From NCBI RefSeq assembly GCF_030708075.1, contig NZ_CP117982.1, forward strand, positions 2,906,672 to 2,970,671: a DNA stretch of 64,000 nt, in the 5' to 3' direction. Positions 53,758 to 62,446 of the stretch are shown in pieces. A program made the position numbers and the translations under genes. Source of the stretch: Candidatus Epulonipiscium viviparus (lineage in GTDB: Bacteria; Bacillota; Clostridia; Lachnospirales; Cellulosilyticaceae). The notes beneath the pieces were generated by a model. That model was given only the letters and a program-made list of their open reading frames with translations. It had not been told where the DNA came from and made no database searches. Every line of letters begins with the position of its first letter. The stretch's first letter is position 1.

Positions 53758-55881
53758 GTGGATGTAATTAAAAGAGATGGTCAAGTAGTACAGTTTGATG
53801 AAGGTAAAATTTATAATGCTATTGTTAAAGCAATGAGATTTGGGAGTGGCATGGTAAATCTTGAGATTGCAAAAAAAATAGCTTTTGAGATAAAAGAAAA
53901 ATTTTTGCAAACACCAAAGGTAATCCCGACAATTTTCCAAATTGAGACAGAAGTTTACTTGAAATTGATAGATAATAATCATCAAATTACTGCAAAGTCA
54001 TATGAGGGATATCGAGCCATACAAGCCTTCAAGCGTGAAACTAATACGACCGACAATAGTATACTAAGCATTATAGCTCTCACCAACGAAGAAGTTATGA
54101 ATGAAAATTCGAATAAAAATGCTATGATGGCTTCAACTCAAAGAGATTTGATAGCTGGAGAAGTTTCTAAAGATATCTCAAGAAGGAAAAAACTTCCAAC
54201 TAGAATTGTTCAAGCACATGATGATGGCATATTGCATTTTCATGATTTAGATTATTTTATGCAGTCAATTTTCAATTGTTGTTTAATTAATATTAAAGAT
54301 ATGTTAGATAATGGTACAGTGATAAATAAAAGAATGATAGAGTCTCCAAAAAGTTTTCAGGTTGCATGTACGGTTATGACACAGATAATAGCACAAGTGG
54401 CTAGCAGTCAGTATGGTGGGCAATCAGTAGATGTTAGGCATTTAGGAAAATATTTGAGGAGAAGTCGAAATAAATATTATGAGCTTTTAAAAGATAGTAT
54501 AGCAGATGAAGAAGCACTGAAAAAATCAGTTGATATTCTCACCGCCAAAGAGCTTTCTAGTGGCGTCCAAACAATTCAATTCCAAATCAATACCTTGATG
54601 ACAACAAACGGTCAAAGTCCTTTTGTAACACTGTTTTTAGATTTAGATATAGAAGATGAATATGCAGATGAAATTGCACTCATAATTGAAGAAATCTTAA
54701 AGCAACGTTATGAAGGAATCAAAAATCAAAAAGGAATTTTTACCACTCCCGCATTTCCAAAACTTATTTATGTTTTATATGATTACAATAATTTAACTGG
54801 CGGAAAATATGACTATGTTACAGAAACAGCTATAAAATGTAGCGCTAGACGGTTGTATCCAGATTATATATCTTCTAAAAAAATGAAAGAAATCTATGAA
54901 GGACAAATTTTTTCATGCATGGGATGCCGAAGCTTCTTATCACCTTGGAAAAACGAAGAAGGCAACTATAAATTTGAAGGGCGATTTAATCAGGGCGTTG
55001 TAAGTTTAAATTTGCCACAAATAGGAATAATAGCACGTAATAATGAAGAAATGTTCTGGAATCTATTAGATAATCGATTGGATTTATGTTTTCAAGCATT
55101 GATGTGTAGGCATAACGCTTTAAAAGGTACGCTCTCAGACGAGTCACCTATTCATTGGCAACATGGGGCAATAGCAAGGCTCAAAGATGGAGAACTAATA
55201 GATCCATTGCTAATGGATGGATATTCTACAATATCTTTAGGATATATAGGATTATACGAAGTGACTATGCTAATGCGTGGAGTTAGTCACACATCTGAAG
55301 AAGGAGAAAAATTCGCATTAAAGTTAATGAATTATTTACAAGCGACTGTGGATAGATGGAAACAAGAAACAGGACTGGGATTTGGGTTATATGGATCTCC
55401 AGCAGAATCATTATGTTATAGATTTGCAAAAATAGATATGGCTAAATTTGGTAATATTGAAAATATAACAGATAAGGGTTATTATACCAATAGCTATCAT
55501 GTAGATGTGCGCGAAGAAATAGATGCATTTAGAAAATTGGACTTTGAAAGTCAGTTTCAGGGAATCTCAACAGGTGGATGCATTTCATATATAGAAATAT
55601 CAAATATGTTAAATAATTTAGAGGCGCTTAGACAAATGATCAGATATATTTATGATCATATTCAGTATGCAGAATTTAATACAAAATCTGATTGCTGCCA
55701 TGTGTGCAATTTTGAAGGAGAAATTTGTATTAATAGTGACTTAAATTGGGAATGTCCAAACTGTGGAAATACTGACCATAATAAAATGAATGTAATAAGA
55801 AGAACTTGTGGTTACTTGGGTGATAACTTTTGGAACAATGGCAAAACCAAAGAAATAAAAAGTAGAGTATTGCATTTATAA
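53758..55881 (+). CDS. nrdD: Anaerobic ribonucleoside-triphosphate reductase (class III)
   Basis: A 707-residue glycyl-radical enzyme reducing NTPs to dNTPs without oxygen. The start is GTG at 53758, seven bases after AAAGAGGG; a TTG further upstream precedes the ribosome binding site and is unlikely. An ATP-cone (about 1-90, VIKRDGQVVQFDEGKIYNAI) precedes the catalytic barrel. Near the C-terminus are zinc cysteines CHVC and CPNC, then RRTCGYLGDN, whose first Gly (about residue 685) bears the radical. The activase gene nrdG is not next to it; efp follows. Presence of NrdD supports an anaerobic host. Confidence 0.93.
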   Translation: MDVIKRDGQVVQFDEGKIYNAIVKAMRFGSGMVNLEIAKKIAFEIKEKFLQTPKVIPTIFQIETEVYLKLIDNNHQITAKSYEGYRAIQAFKRETNTTDNSILSIIALTNEEVMNENSNKNAMMASTQRDLIAGEVSKDISRRKKLPTRIVQAHDDGILHFHDLDYFMQSIFNCCLINIKDMLDNGTVINKRMIESPKSFQVACTVMTQIIAQVASSQYGGQSVDVRHLGKYLRRSRNKYYELLKDSIADEEALKKSVDILTAKELSSGVQTIQFQINTLMTTNGQSPFVTLFLDLDIEDEYADEIALIIEEILKQRYEGIKNQKGIFTTPAFPKLIYVLYDYNNLTGGKYDYVTETAIKCSARRLYPDYISSKKMKEIYEGQIFSCMGCRSFLSPWKNEEGNYKFEGRFNQGVVSLNLPQIGIIARNNEEMFWNLLDNRLDLCFQALMCRHNALKGTLSDESPIHWQHGAIARLKDGELIDPLLMDGYSTISLGYIGLYEVTMLMRGVSHTSEEGEKFALKLMNYLQATVDRWKQETGLGFGLYGSPAESLCYRFAKIDMAKFGNIENITDKGYYTNSYHVDVREEIDAFRKLDFESQFQGISTGGCISYIEISNMLNNLEALRQMIRYIYDHIQYAEFNTKSDCCHVCNFEGEICINSDLNWECPNCGNTDHNKMNVIRRTCGYLGDNFWNNGKTKEIKSRVLHL

Positions 55882-55911
55882 ATATTTTTCCTCTAGGGGC
55901 GTTGAAAAATT

Positions 55912-55939
55912 TTGTAAAGTAGGTTAAACTGGCTATAAA
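55912..55939 (+). promoter_or_regulatory. Putative promoter of efp
   Basis: -35 TTGTAA (55912-55917) and -10 TATAAA (55934-55939), spacer 16 bases, 25 bases before the efp start codon. Confidence 0.5.
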
Positions 55940-55963
55940 ACGTTATTTAGGAGGAAAAAACAA

Positions 55964-56521
55964 ATGATATCAGCAGGAGATTTTAAAAACGGTGTAACAA
56001 TTGAAGTTGATGGAAATTTATGTCAAATCATAGAATTTCAACATGTTAAACCAGGAAAAGGCGCCGCATTTGTGCGCTGTAAAGTGAGAAACGTAAAGAC
56101 AGGTGGAGTAATTGAACGTACTTTTAGACCTTCAGAGAAAGTGCCAAGAGCACATATAGATAGAAAGGATATGCAGTACTTGTATCAAGACGGTGAGTTG
56201 TGCCACTTTATGGACAATGAAACTTATGAGCAAATTGCGGTTAACACCAAAGATGCTGAAGGAAGCCTTAAGTTTGTGAAAGAAAACGAAATGGTAAAAG
56301 TTTTATCTCACGAAGGTAAAGTTTTTGGAATTGAACCACCAATAAATGTGGATCTCGAAATTACAGAAACAGAGCCTGGAATCAAAGGTGATACAGCCCA
56401 AGGTGCGACAAAGCCGGCCATTGTAGAAACAGGAGCTCGAGTTATGGTTCCTCTATTCATTGAGCAAGGTGAGAAAATTAGAATTGATACTAGAACCGGT
56501 GAATATATGGGACGCGCCTAA
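55964..56521 (+). CDS. efp: Translation elongation factor P
   Basis: A 185-residue protein that relieves ribosome stalling at polyproline stretches. It has the three EF-P domains: the KOW-like first domain with [16 protein letters not shown] and the loop [11 protein letters not shown] carrying Lys32 at its tip, an OB domain, and the C-terminal OB domain with [25 protein letters not shown]. Length and ribosome binding site (TAGGAGG) are standard. It is a single gene with its own promoter and terminator. Confidence 0.97.
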   Translation: MISAGDFKNGVTIEVDGNLCQIIEFQHVKPGKGAAFVRCKVRNVKTGGVIERTFRPSEKVPRAHIDRKDMQYLYQDGELCHFMDNETYEQIAVNTKDAEGSLKFVKENEMVKVLSHEGKVFGIEPPINVDLEITETEPGIKGDTAQGATKPAIVETGARVMVPLFIEQGEKIRIDTRTGEYMGRA

Positions 56522-56530
56522 CAATCATGG

Positions 56531-56556
56531 AGACACGCTGGTCGTGTCTTTTTTTA
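56531..56556 (+). terminator. Terminator of efp
   Basis: AGACACG (56531-56537) pairs with CGTGTCT (56543-56549), followed by at least six Ts. Confidence 0.88.
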
Positions 56557-56572
56557 ATTTAACCAGAAAGGG

Positions 56573-58576
56573 ATGATTACTATCAATCCAGATAATCAAG
56601 ACTTAATTTTTGGACTCGATATTGGTACAAGAACTATTATAGGGATTGTAGGTTATAGACGAGATAATAAATTTGTTGTCGTAAAAAGTGCTATCAAAGA
56701 ACACGAAGAAAGAGCAATGATAGATGGGCAAGTACACGATGTTTCTAAAGTTGCATACACCGTTAGATGCGTTAAAAATGAAATAGAAAAAGCTATTGGA
56801 AAAACTTTAACTACTGTATCTATCGCAGCGGCAGGGAGAGTATTAAATACTCAGGTTGTAGAGGTAACAAAAGAATATGATGAGACTATCTTATTTACTA
56901 AGGCATACGTAGATGAATTAGAACTTTTTGCACTAGAAATCGCAAAGAAAAATTTAGAAAAAGAAATTAATGATGGAAGTGAAAACTATGATTGTGTAGG
57001 ATATTCTATAGTTAATTATATTTTAGAAGGACAAGAGATAGCACAATTGGAAGGACAGAGCGGAAGATTAGCAAGTGTGAAGCTGTTAGCTACATTTTTG
57101 CCAAAGGTTGTTATGGAGAGTCTAAAAGAGGTAACGAGACGTGTGGGACTAACTGTTACACACTCGACATTGGAGCCTATTGCAGCTATAACGGCAATCA
57201 TTCCGCCAAATTTACGAGCATTGAATTTAGCATTGGTTGATGTCGGAGCAGGAACTAGTGATATAGCAATTACAAAAGCTGGCTCTGTTTTGAGCTATGG
57301 CATGATTCCTTTTGCAGGTGATGAGATCACAGAAGCAATTGCGCAAAAATATCTTCTCGATTTTAATGTGGCAGATAAAGTGAAAAGAGACATTTCATCA
57401 TCTGATAATATTGAGTTTAATGACATAATTGGCAGAGTATATAAAGTTAGTAGAAAAGAGATTTTAACACTGATTGCTCCGTTAGTAGAAAACTTAGCAA
57501 CTTTGATTGCTGACAAGTTGATAGATCTTAATGGAGGAGCACCACCGAGAGTAATCTTTTGTATTGGTGGAGGAGCACAAGTTGTAGGATTAATTGAAAA
57601 AATAGCTGAAAAAGCGGCAATAAATGAAGAATATGTAACTCTTAGAAGCGGAGAACAAGTGGACAGTATAATTGATGAAAAAAAAGAAGTGAGTGGTCCG
57701 CAAGTTATAACCCCATATGGAATTTGTCTTGTAGGAGCAACTGAAAAAAGCGATAGATGGATTAAGTGTAAATTTAATGGAGAAGATTTAGAATTAATAG
57801 ATAATAGAAAAGTAGTGATAATGGATGCTCTTGTTGCCAAAGACTTTAAATACGAATCTTTATTTCCAGCAAAAGGAAATGATTTAGCGTTTACACTCAA
57901 TGAAAAAGAAATATTGATAAAAGGCGATGTAGGAAATGCTGGAGAAATCTGGTTAAATGGTAAGATTACGAGCTTAGATGCCGAAATAAAATCTGGAGAT
58001 AAAATTCAGGTAATAGCAGGCAAAAAGGGAAAAGATGCGACCTGTACTATAGGAGATTATCTGGAAGATTCGATTATTGTATATATAGAAGAAAATGAAA
58101 TTCCACTACCAATTTTCTTAAAAAATGGTGATATATTAAATCCAGAGTATATCATTCAATCAGGGGACGATATTATAAGTATAGGACGTAGCGATATCAA
58201 AAAACTTGTGAATATGTTTATGGGTTCTGTTACTGATAAATTTTATGTTAATGGAGAAATAGCAGAAGATGGATATATTTTAGAAGATAGTGATATAATT
58301 ACTACAAAGGGTTTTTTTGAAAACAAGCAAGAACCAGTAATAAAAGAGGTTTTAGAAATAGATACAGGCGGAACAACTTTAGATGTTAAGGTAAATGGTA
58401 AGCCAGTGCGGTTGCGTGGATTAAACGAATATATGTTTGTTAATATTTTTGACTTTATAGATTTTGATTTGAATGCTAGACGAGGAAATGTAGCATTGAG
58501 ATTAAATGGTGGAGATGTTTCTTTTACTCAACTACTTAAAAGTGGAGATGATATTGAAATTTTCTGGCAATCGTAG
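56573..58576 (+). CDS. FtsA-like ATPase with a repeated beta-rich C-terminal extension
   Basis: A 667-residue protein. Residues about 10-390 form an FtsA/PilM actin-fold domain: LIFGLDIGTRTIIGIVG (phosphate 1), LNLALVDVGAGTSDIAIT (phosphate 2) and VIFCIGGGAQVVGL (adenosine). The last 220 residues contain at least four loose repeats of the form NG...I..GD.I (for example WLNGKI...IKSGDKIQVI, FLKNGDILNPEYIIQSGDDI, FYVNGEI...LEDSDIITT, RLNGGDV...LKSGDDIEIF), like small beta-grasp modules. The first ATG directly abuts AGAAAGGG, too close for a normal start, so an alternative start a few codons later is possible. A cell-division or envelope role is inferred; no ftsZ is near. Confidence 0.8.
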   Translation: MITINPDNQDLIFGLDIGTRTIIGIVGYRRDNKFVVVKSAIKEHEERAMIDGQVHDVSKVAYTVRCVKNEIEKAIGKTLTTVSIAAAGRVLNTQVVEVTKEYDETILFTKAYVDELELFALEIAKKNLEKEINDGSENYDCVGYSIVNYILEGQEIAQLEGQSGRLASVKLLATFLPKVVMESLKEVTRRVGLTVTHSTLEPIAAITAIIPPNLRALNLALVDVGAGTSDIAITKAGSVLSYGMIPFAGDEITEAIAQKYLLDFNVADKVKRDISSSDNIEFNDIIGRVYKVSRKEILTLIAPLVENLATLIADKLIDLNGGAPPRVIFCIGGGAQVVGLIEKIAEKAAINEEYVTLRSGEQVDSIIDEKKEVSGPQVITPYGICLVGATEKSDRWIKCKFNGEDLELIDNRKVVIMDALVAKDFKYESLFPAKGNDLAFTLNEKEILIKGDVGNAGEIWLNGKITSLDAEIKSGDKIQVIAGKKGKDATCTIGDYLEDSIIVYIEENEIPLPIFLKNGDILNPEYIIQSGDDIISIGRSDIKKLVNMFMGSVTDKFYVNGEIAEDGYILEDSDIITTKGFFENKQEPVIKEVLEIDTGGTTLDVKVNGKPVRLRGLNEYMFVNIFDFIDFDLNARRGNVALRLNGGDVSFTQLLKSGDDIEIFWQS

Positions 58577-58598
58577 GTTTGGCGGAACGGGGGAAATA

Positions 58599-60245
58599 AT
58601 GAAACAAACGATTCTAAAAGGGGCAGCTATTTTGGCGGTTGCTTCTTTTGTAAGTAAAATAATAGGGATGTTATATAAAATTCCTATTACAAATTTGATA
58701 GGAGACCAGGGGAATGCTTTGTATGCCAGCGCATATAATATATATGTTTTAATAATTACACTGACGGCTATTGGTATGCCAACTGCAATATCAAAACTTG
58801 TATCCGAGAGACGTTCAGTAGGCGCAAATAGAGAAGCACACCGGGTTTATCAAATTGCATTGGTGTATGGGTTTATAATATCTATTATATTAGCTGCGAT
58901 GCTCTGGTTTGGTGCAGAATTAATAGCGACATTGATGAAAAATGAGGATCTGGCTATGCCGCTAAGAGCATTAAGCCCTACTTGTGTAATTGTTACTATT
59001 ATGGCAGTAACGAGGGGATATTTACAAGGAATACAAGATATGACTCCGACTGCTATTTCTCAAGTGGTAGAACAAGTTTTTAATGCGATATTTAGTATTA
59101 TATTAGCATTTGTATTTGTGGAATTTGGAGTGGTAGCCGCGGCGACAGGAAGTACACTTGGTACAGGGATTGGTGCAATATGTGGTTTGATCATTATTTT
59201 ATTTATTTATGTTAAAATAAGGCCAACACTTAATATTAAAAAAAATGATAATTCTGCTTTTAAGAATGAGTCTCGTCGTAAGATTTTAAATTCAATTTTA
59301 ATTACTATAATTCCAATTGTACTTAGTACATCAATTTTTGCCATCATAACAAATATAGATACACTAATGTTGAATACTTATTTACCTCATTTGATAGAGG
59401 AAATTTTGGCAACAAAAACAGCTGGAGCTATAGATGTAACCAACAGCTCCGCTATGACTGTTCACGAAATTACCAATAGCCTAACAGGACAATATTTAGG
59501 TAAGTATCTAACGTTGATCAATGTACCTGTTGCCGTTATTTTGACCATTTCTATGGCAGCAACACCATCAATAGCAAGTAGCGTGGCCAAACGTGAATAC
59601 CAAATCGCAAAAGAAAAAATGAATATGATCTTAAAAATAGGAATGTTAATAGCCGCACCAGCAACAGTAGGTTTAACAATTTTTAGTGCCCCCATAATGG
59701 AAACATTATATCAAAGTTCGCCAGATGGCCATAAACTTTTGTTATATGGAAGCGTATCGATTATATTTATTGCACTTGCACAGTTGACAACCGGGATTTT
59801 GCAAGGAATTAGCTTGCAGATAGTAGCAACCAAAAATGCGTTAGTGGCTTGTGTTGTCAAAGTAGCTTGTAATTTTATATTCTTGCAATTTTCGGCCATT
59901 AATATTTATGCCGTGGTATATAGTACAACAATATGTTATATAATTTTTGCCATATTAAATTTATCTTATTTAAAACAGAAAACAGGATTTAGATTAAAAT
60001 ATGAATCTATGGTAGTAAGACCTCTATTGGCGGCGGCTTGGATGGGATTGTTTTCCAGAATTATATATAATATAGTGTATATGATAAGTGAAAAAACAGT
60101 GTTAGCTTTAACAATAGCAGTTATATCAGCAATGGTTTTATATTTGATTATTGGAATTTTGGTTAAAGCAATTACTATTGAAGACTTAAAAAACATCCCC
60201 GGCGGAAAGAAGGTTGTCCCTATTGCAAAGAAAATTATACGTTGA
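58599..60245 (+). CDS. MurJ/SpoVB-like lipid-linked polysaccharide flippase
   Basis: A 548-residue protein of the MVF/polysaccharide-transport group with about 14 hydrophobic segments. The ATG at 58599 follows GGGGGAA; an upstream in-frame extension overlapping the FtsA-like gene has no ribosome binding site. It begins KQTILKGAAILAVASFVSKIIGMLYKIP and has PTAISKLVSERR and VTRGYLQGIQDMTPTAISQV, typical of SpoVB/Wzx relatives. It probably flips lipid II or another undecaprenyl-linked precursor. Its position right after the FtsA-like gene suggests an envelope-building operon. Confidence 0.9.
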   Translation: MKQTILKGAAILAVASFVSKIIGMLYKIPITNLIGDQGNALYASAYNIYVLIITLTAIGMPTAISKLVSERRSVGANREAHRVYQIALVYGFIISIILAAMLWFGAELIATLMKNEDLAMPLRALSPTCVIVTIMAVTRGYLQGIQDMTPTAISQVVEQVFNAIFSIILAFVFVEFGVVAAATGSTLGTGIGAICGLIIILFIYVKIRPTLNIKKNDNSAFKNESRRKILNSILITIIPIVLSTSIFAIITNIDTLMLNTYLPHLIEEILATKTAGAIDVTNSSAMTVHEITNSLTGQYLGKYLTLINVPVAVILTISMAATPSIASSVAKREYQIAKEKMNMILKIGMLIAAPATVGLTIFSAPIMETLYQSSPDGHKLLLYGSVSIIFIALAQLTTGILQGISLQIVATKNALVACVVKVACNFIFLQFSAINIYAVVYSTTICYIIFAILNLSYLKQKTGFRLKYESMVVRPLLAAAWMGLFSRIIYNIVYMISEKTVLALTIAVISAMVLYLIIGILVKAITIEDLKNIPGGKKVVPIAKKIIR

Positions 60246-60581
60246 AACATTAGAAAATAGTTCACTCATTTTAAAATGACGCATATACTAATTATATAAC
60301 TTTATTTAATAACGAGATTTAGGATATATTTTTATAGCTAGTCACTAAAGAAATACCTACTTACAAGTAGCAGTTATGAAATAGATCGCATAATTTTTAT
60401 ATTTGATCTAAAATCTCGTTTTCATTATAGATTATCGTAGTAAATTATATGTAGTTATGGCTTGGCTAATGAATACTTTTAATAAAAAATTTAGGGGGAC
60501 TGTTCGAATGAGCAGTCTTTTTGGATTCATAATTTTATGTAATAATGGATATAATAAAAGAAAAAGCAAAGGGGATGCGTA
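60246..60581 (+). ncRNA. Intergenic region with a possible structured RNA
   Basis: This 336-base gap has no ORF. AACGAGATTT (60311-60320) and AAATCTCGTT (60411-60420) are perfect ten-base complements. Between them are a five-pair hairpin CTACT-TACA-AGTAG and a pair AGATC/GATCT, so the segment can fold as a closed multi-branch structure of about 110 bases, followed by TTTTC. A separate terminator stands at 60498-60522. It matches no riboswitch I know. It may be a small RNA, a leader for the downstream gene, or chance. Confidence 0.4.
60498..60522 (+). terminator. Terminator upstream of the TRASH-motif gene
   Basis: GACTGT (60498-60503) pairs with GCAGTC (60512-60517), with one wobble, followed by five Ts. 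It could end the flippase transcript or the possible RNA before it. Confidence 0.6.
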
Positions 60582-60914
60582 ATGGGATTGGAAACTGTTT
60601 TGATGCAATTTATACTGATTATATTTTTTGTTGGAATCATTAATAGTTTGATAGGATTTTTTAAATTGAGAAAGGTGTTGAAAGATAATCAAAATAACCC
60701 AAATGTGACAGGGATTGCTATTGTAAATGGTAAAATAGAAGTAATAGAAAAAGAAACAATGCCAAAAAATGAATCAATACAAGTTAAGGCTTATTGCTGT
60801 AATAAACTTATAAACAAAGAAGATGCTTATAGATTATTTGTAGGTGGAACTGAATATTATTTTTGTTCTTGGGAATGCGAAGAAAAATTTAAAAAAACAC
60901 TTTCTAACTTATAG
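60582..60914 (+). CDS. Small membrane protein with a TRASH-type metal-binding motif
   Basis: A 110-residue protein with AAAGGGGATG upstream. An N-terminal hydrophobic helix (VLMQFILIIFFVGIINSLIGFF) is followed by a charged stretch and a C-terminal cysteine motif, C-x21-C-x3-C (CNKLINKED ... YYFCSWEC). This spacing matches the TRASH domain, a treble-clef-like metal-binding fold found in metal sensors and metal-handling proteins. It may bind zinc or copper at the membrane. It is a single gene with its own terminator. Confidence 0.75.
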   Translation: MGLETVLMQFILIIFFVGIINSLIGFFKLRKVLKDNQNNPNVTGIAIVNGKIEVIEKETMPKNESIQVKAYCCNKLINKEDAYRLFVGGTEYYFCSWECEEKFKKTLSNL

Positions 60915-60940
60915 CCTGCCTTGGTCGTAGGCTTTTTTTA
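60913..60940 (+). terminator. Terminator of the TRASH-motif gene
   Basis: AGCCTGC (60913-60919) pairs with GTAGGCT (60927-60933), with one wobble, and runs into seven Ts. It overlaps the stop codon by two bases. Confidence 0.8.
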
Positions 60941-60948
60941 TAAAAGTC

Positions 60949-60987
60949 TTGACAAGTGTTTGGTAAGAGTGTATTCTGTATACAGAA
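60949..60987 (+). promoter_or_regulatory. NADH oxidase promoter with a palindrome across the -10 element
   Basis: Perfect -35 TTGACA (60949-60954) and -10 TATTCT (60972-60977), spacer 17 bases. A perfect 14-bp palindrome TTCTGTATACAGAA (60974-60987) covers the -10 and the start point. A protein bound there would exclude RNA polymerase. It does not match the Rex consensus (TTGTGAANNNNTTCACAA); its core TGTATACA is of a kind used by several repressor families. Confidence 0.7.
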
Positions 60988-61058
60988 GGTAAAATACTTT
61001 CTAATTTATCAAACCATGACTAGTCGTGGAAATTTATAAAAACGTTGGAGGTATTAAA

Positions 61059-62393
61059 GTGAAAGTAGCAGTAGTAGGATGTACACACGCAGGAACAGCA
61101 GCAATTTTGAATATAAAGGCGCTCTATAAAGATGCAGATGTTACAGTTTATGAAAGAAATGACAATATCTCGTTTTTATCTTGTGGTATCGCTCTTAATG
61201 TGGCAGGGGTTGTGCCAGATGCTCAAAAATTATTTTATAGCTCACCAGCTGCTCTAGCAGAACTTGGAGTTTGTACTAAAATGCAAACAGAAGTACTAGC
61301 AATTGACATTGCTTCTAAAAAATTAAAAGCAAAAGATTTGAAGACTGGAAAAGAGTTTGAAGATACATTTGATAAATTAATTATAACAACTGGATCTTGG
61401 CCGATTGTTCCAAAATTTGAAGGCGGGGATCTTGAAAATATTTTGCTGTCTAAAAACTACGACCACTCAAAAACAATTATTGCAAAAGCAAAAGATGCTA
61501 AGAATGTTGTAGTTATTGGCGCGGGCTATATTGGGGTAGAACTGGCAGAGGCATTTGAGATGCTAGGAAAAAATACAACCCTAATTGATGCGGTGCCAAG
61601 AATTATGAATAAATATTTGGATCAATATTACACTGACAAAGCAGAAGAAACGTTTAAGGCTCATGGTGTTAATCTTGCCCTTGGTCAAAAAGTTGTTAAA
61701 TTTGAAGGCGCTAAAGGAAAAGTTAGCAAAGTTGTAACTGATAAAGATTCGTACGAAGCAGATCTTGTGGTTTTATGTATTGGATTTAGACCAAATACAG
61801 ATCTAGTTAAAGGTCAACTTGATATGCTGCCAAATGGCGCTATCATAATTGATGAGTACATGCAAACTAGCGTTAAAGATGTGTTTGCAGCTGGAGATTC
61901 TTGCGTCGTTTCTTATAATCCTACTGATGAAGAAAGATATATTCCGCTTGCAACTAACGCGGTGAGAATGGGCATGCTTGTTGCTAGAAATTTAGTTGGG
62001 CCAAAACTTAAATATCTCGGAACTCAAGGTACTTCTGGTATCAAGATTTATGACCTAAACATTGCATCTACAGGATTAACAGAAGAAGGTGCGAAGGCCG
62101 CTGGTATAGACGCAGGGTGTGTGCAAGTAACTGACAACGACAGAGCCGAATTTATGCCAACATTTGAACCTGCAACTATCACGTTGGTTTTTGATAAAAA
62201 GACTAGACGAGTTTTGGGTGGGCAAATTATCAGTGATAAAGATTTAACACAATATATGAATACTCTTTCTGTTGTTATTCAAAACAAAATGACGGTTGAA
62301 GAGTTGGCAGTTGTAGACTTTTTCTTCCAGCCACACTTTAACAAACCTTGGAGTTTATTAAATACTGTCGCTATTGCGGCATTGGATAAGTAA
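61059..62393 (+). CDS. nox: NADH oxidase, water-forming type (flavoprotein disulfide reductase family)
   Basis: A 444-residue FAD enzyme. The start is GTG at 61059, seven bases after GGAGG, giving MKVAVVGCTHAGTAA; the frame extends upstream without support. His10 and the redox-active Cys42 (SFLSCGIAL), both conserved in water-forming Nox, are present, with NAD-binding VVVIGAGYIGVELAEAFEMLGK and FAD-binding VFAAGDS. It oxidises NADH with oxygen to water, or as a CoA-disulfide reductase relative reduces CoA disulfide. It probably protects an anaerobe from oxygen and regenerates NAD. Single gene with its own promoter. Confidence 0.9.
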   Translation: MKVAVVGCTHAGTAAILNIKALYKDADVTVYERNDNISFLSCGIALNVAGVVPDAQKLFYSSPAALAELGVCTKMQTEVLAIDIASKKLKAKDLKTGKEFEDTFDKLIITTGSWPIVPKFEGGDLENILLSKNYDHSKTIIAKAKDAKNVVVIGAGYIGVELAEAFEMLGKNTTLIDAVPRIMNKYLDQYYTDKAEETFKAHGVNLALGQKVVKFEGAKGKVSKVVTDKDSYEADLVVLCIGFRPNTDLVKGQLDMLPNGAIIIDEYMQTSVKDVFAAGDSCVVSYNPTDEERYIPLATNAVRMGMLVARNLVGPKLKYLGTQGTSGIKIYDLNIASTGLTEEGAKAAGIDAGCVQVTDNDRAEFMPTFEPATITLVFDKKTRRVLGGQIISDKDLTQYMNTLSVVIQNKMTVEELAVVDFFFQPHFNKPWSLLNTVAIAALDK

Positions 62394-62399
62394 AAATTT

Positions 62400-62433
62400 A
62401 ATCCCCCTAATTATTTAGGGGGATATATTTTTG
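62400..62433 (+). terminator. Terminator of the NADH oxidase gene
   Basis: A perfect ten-base stem ATCCCCCTAA/TTAGGGGGAT (62401-62410, 62415-62424) with a TTAT loop, followed by a T-rich stretch. It also faces the end of the convergent gene. Confidence 0.85.
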
Positions 62434-62446
62434 CTATAAAAAACTA

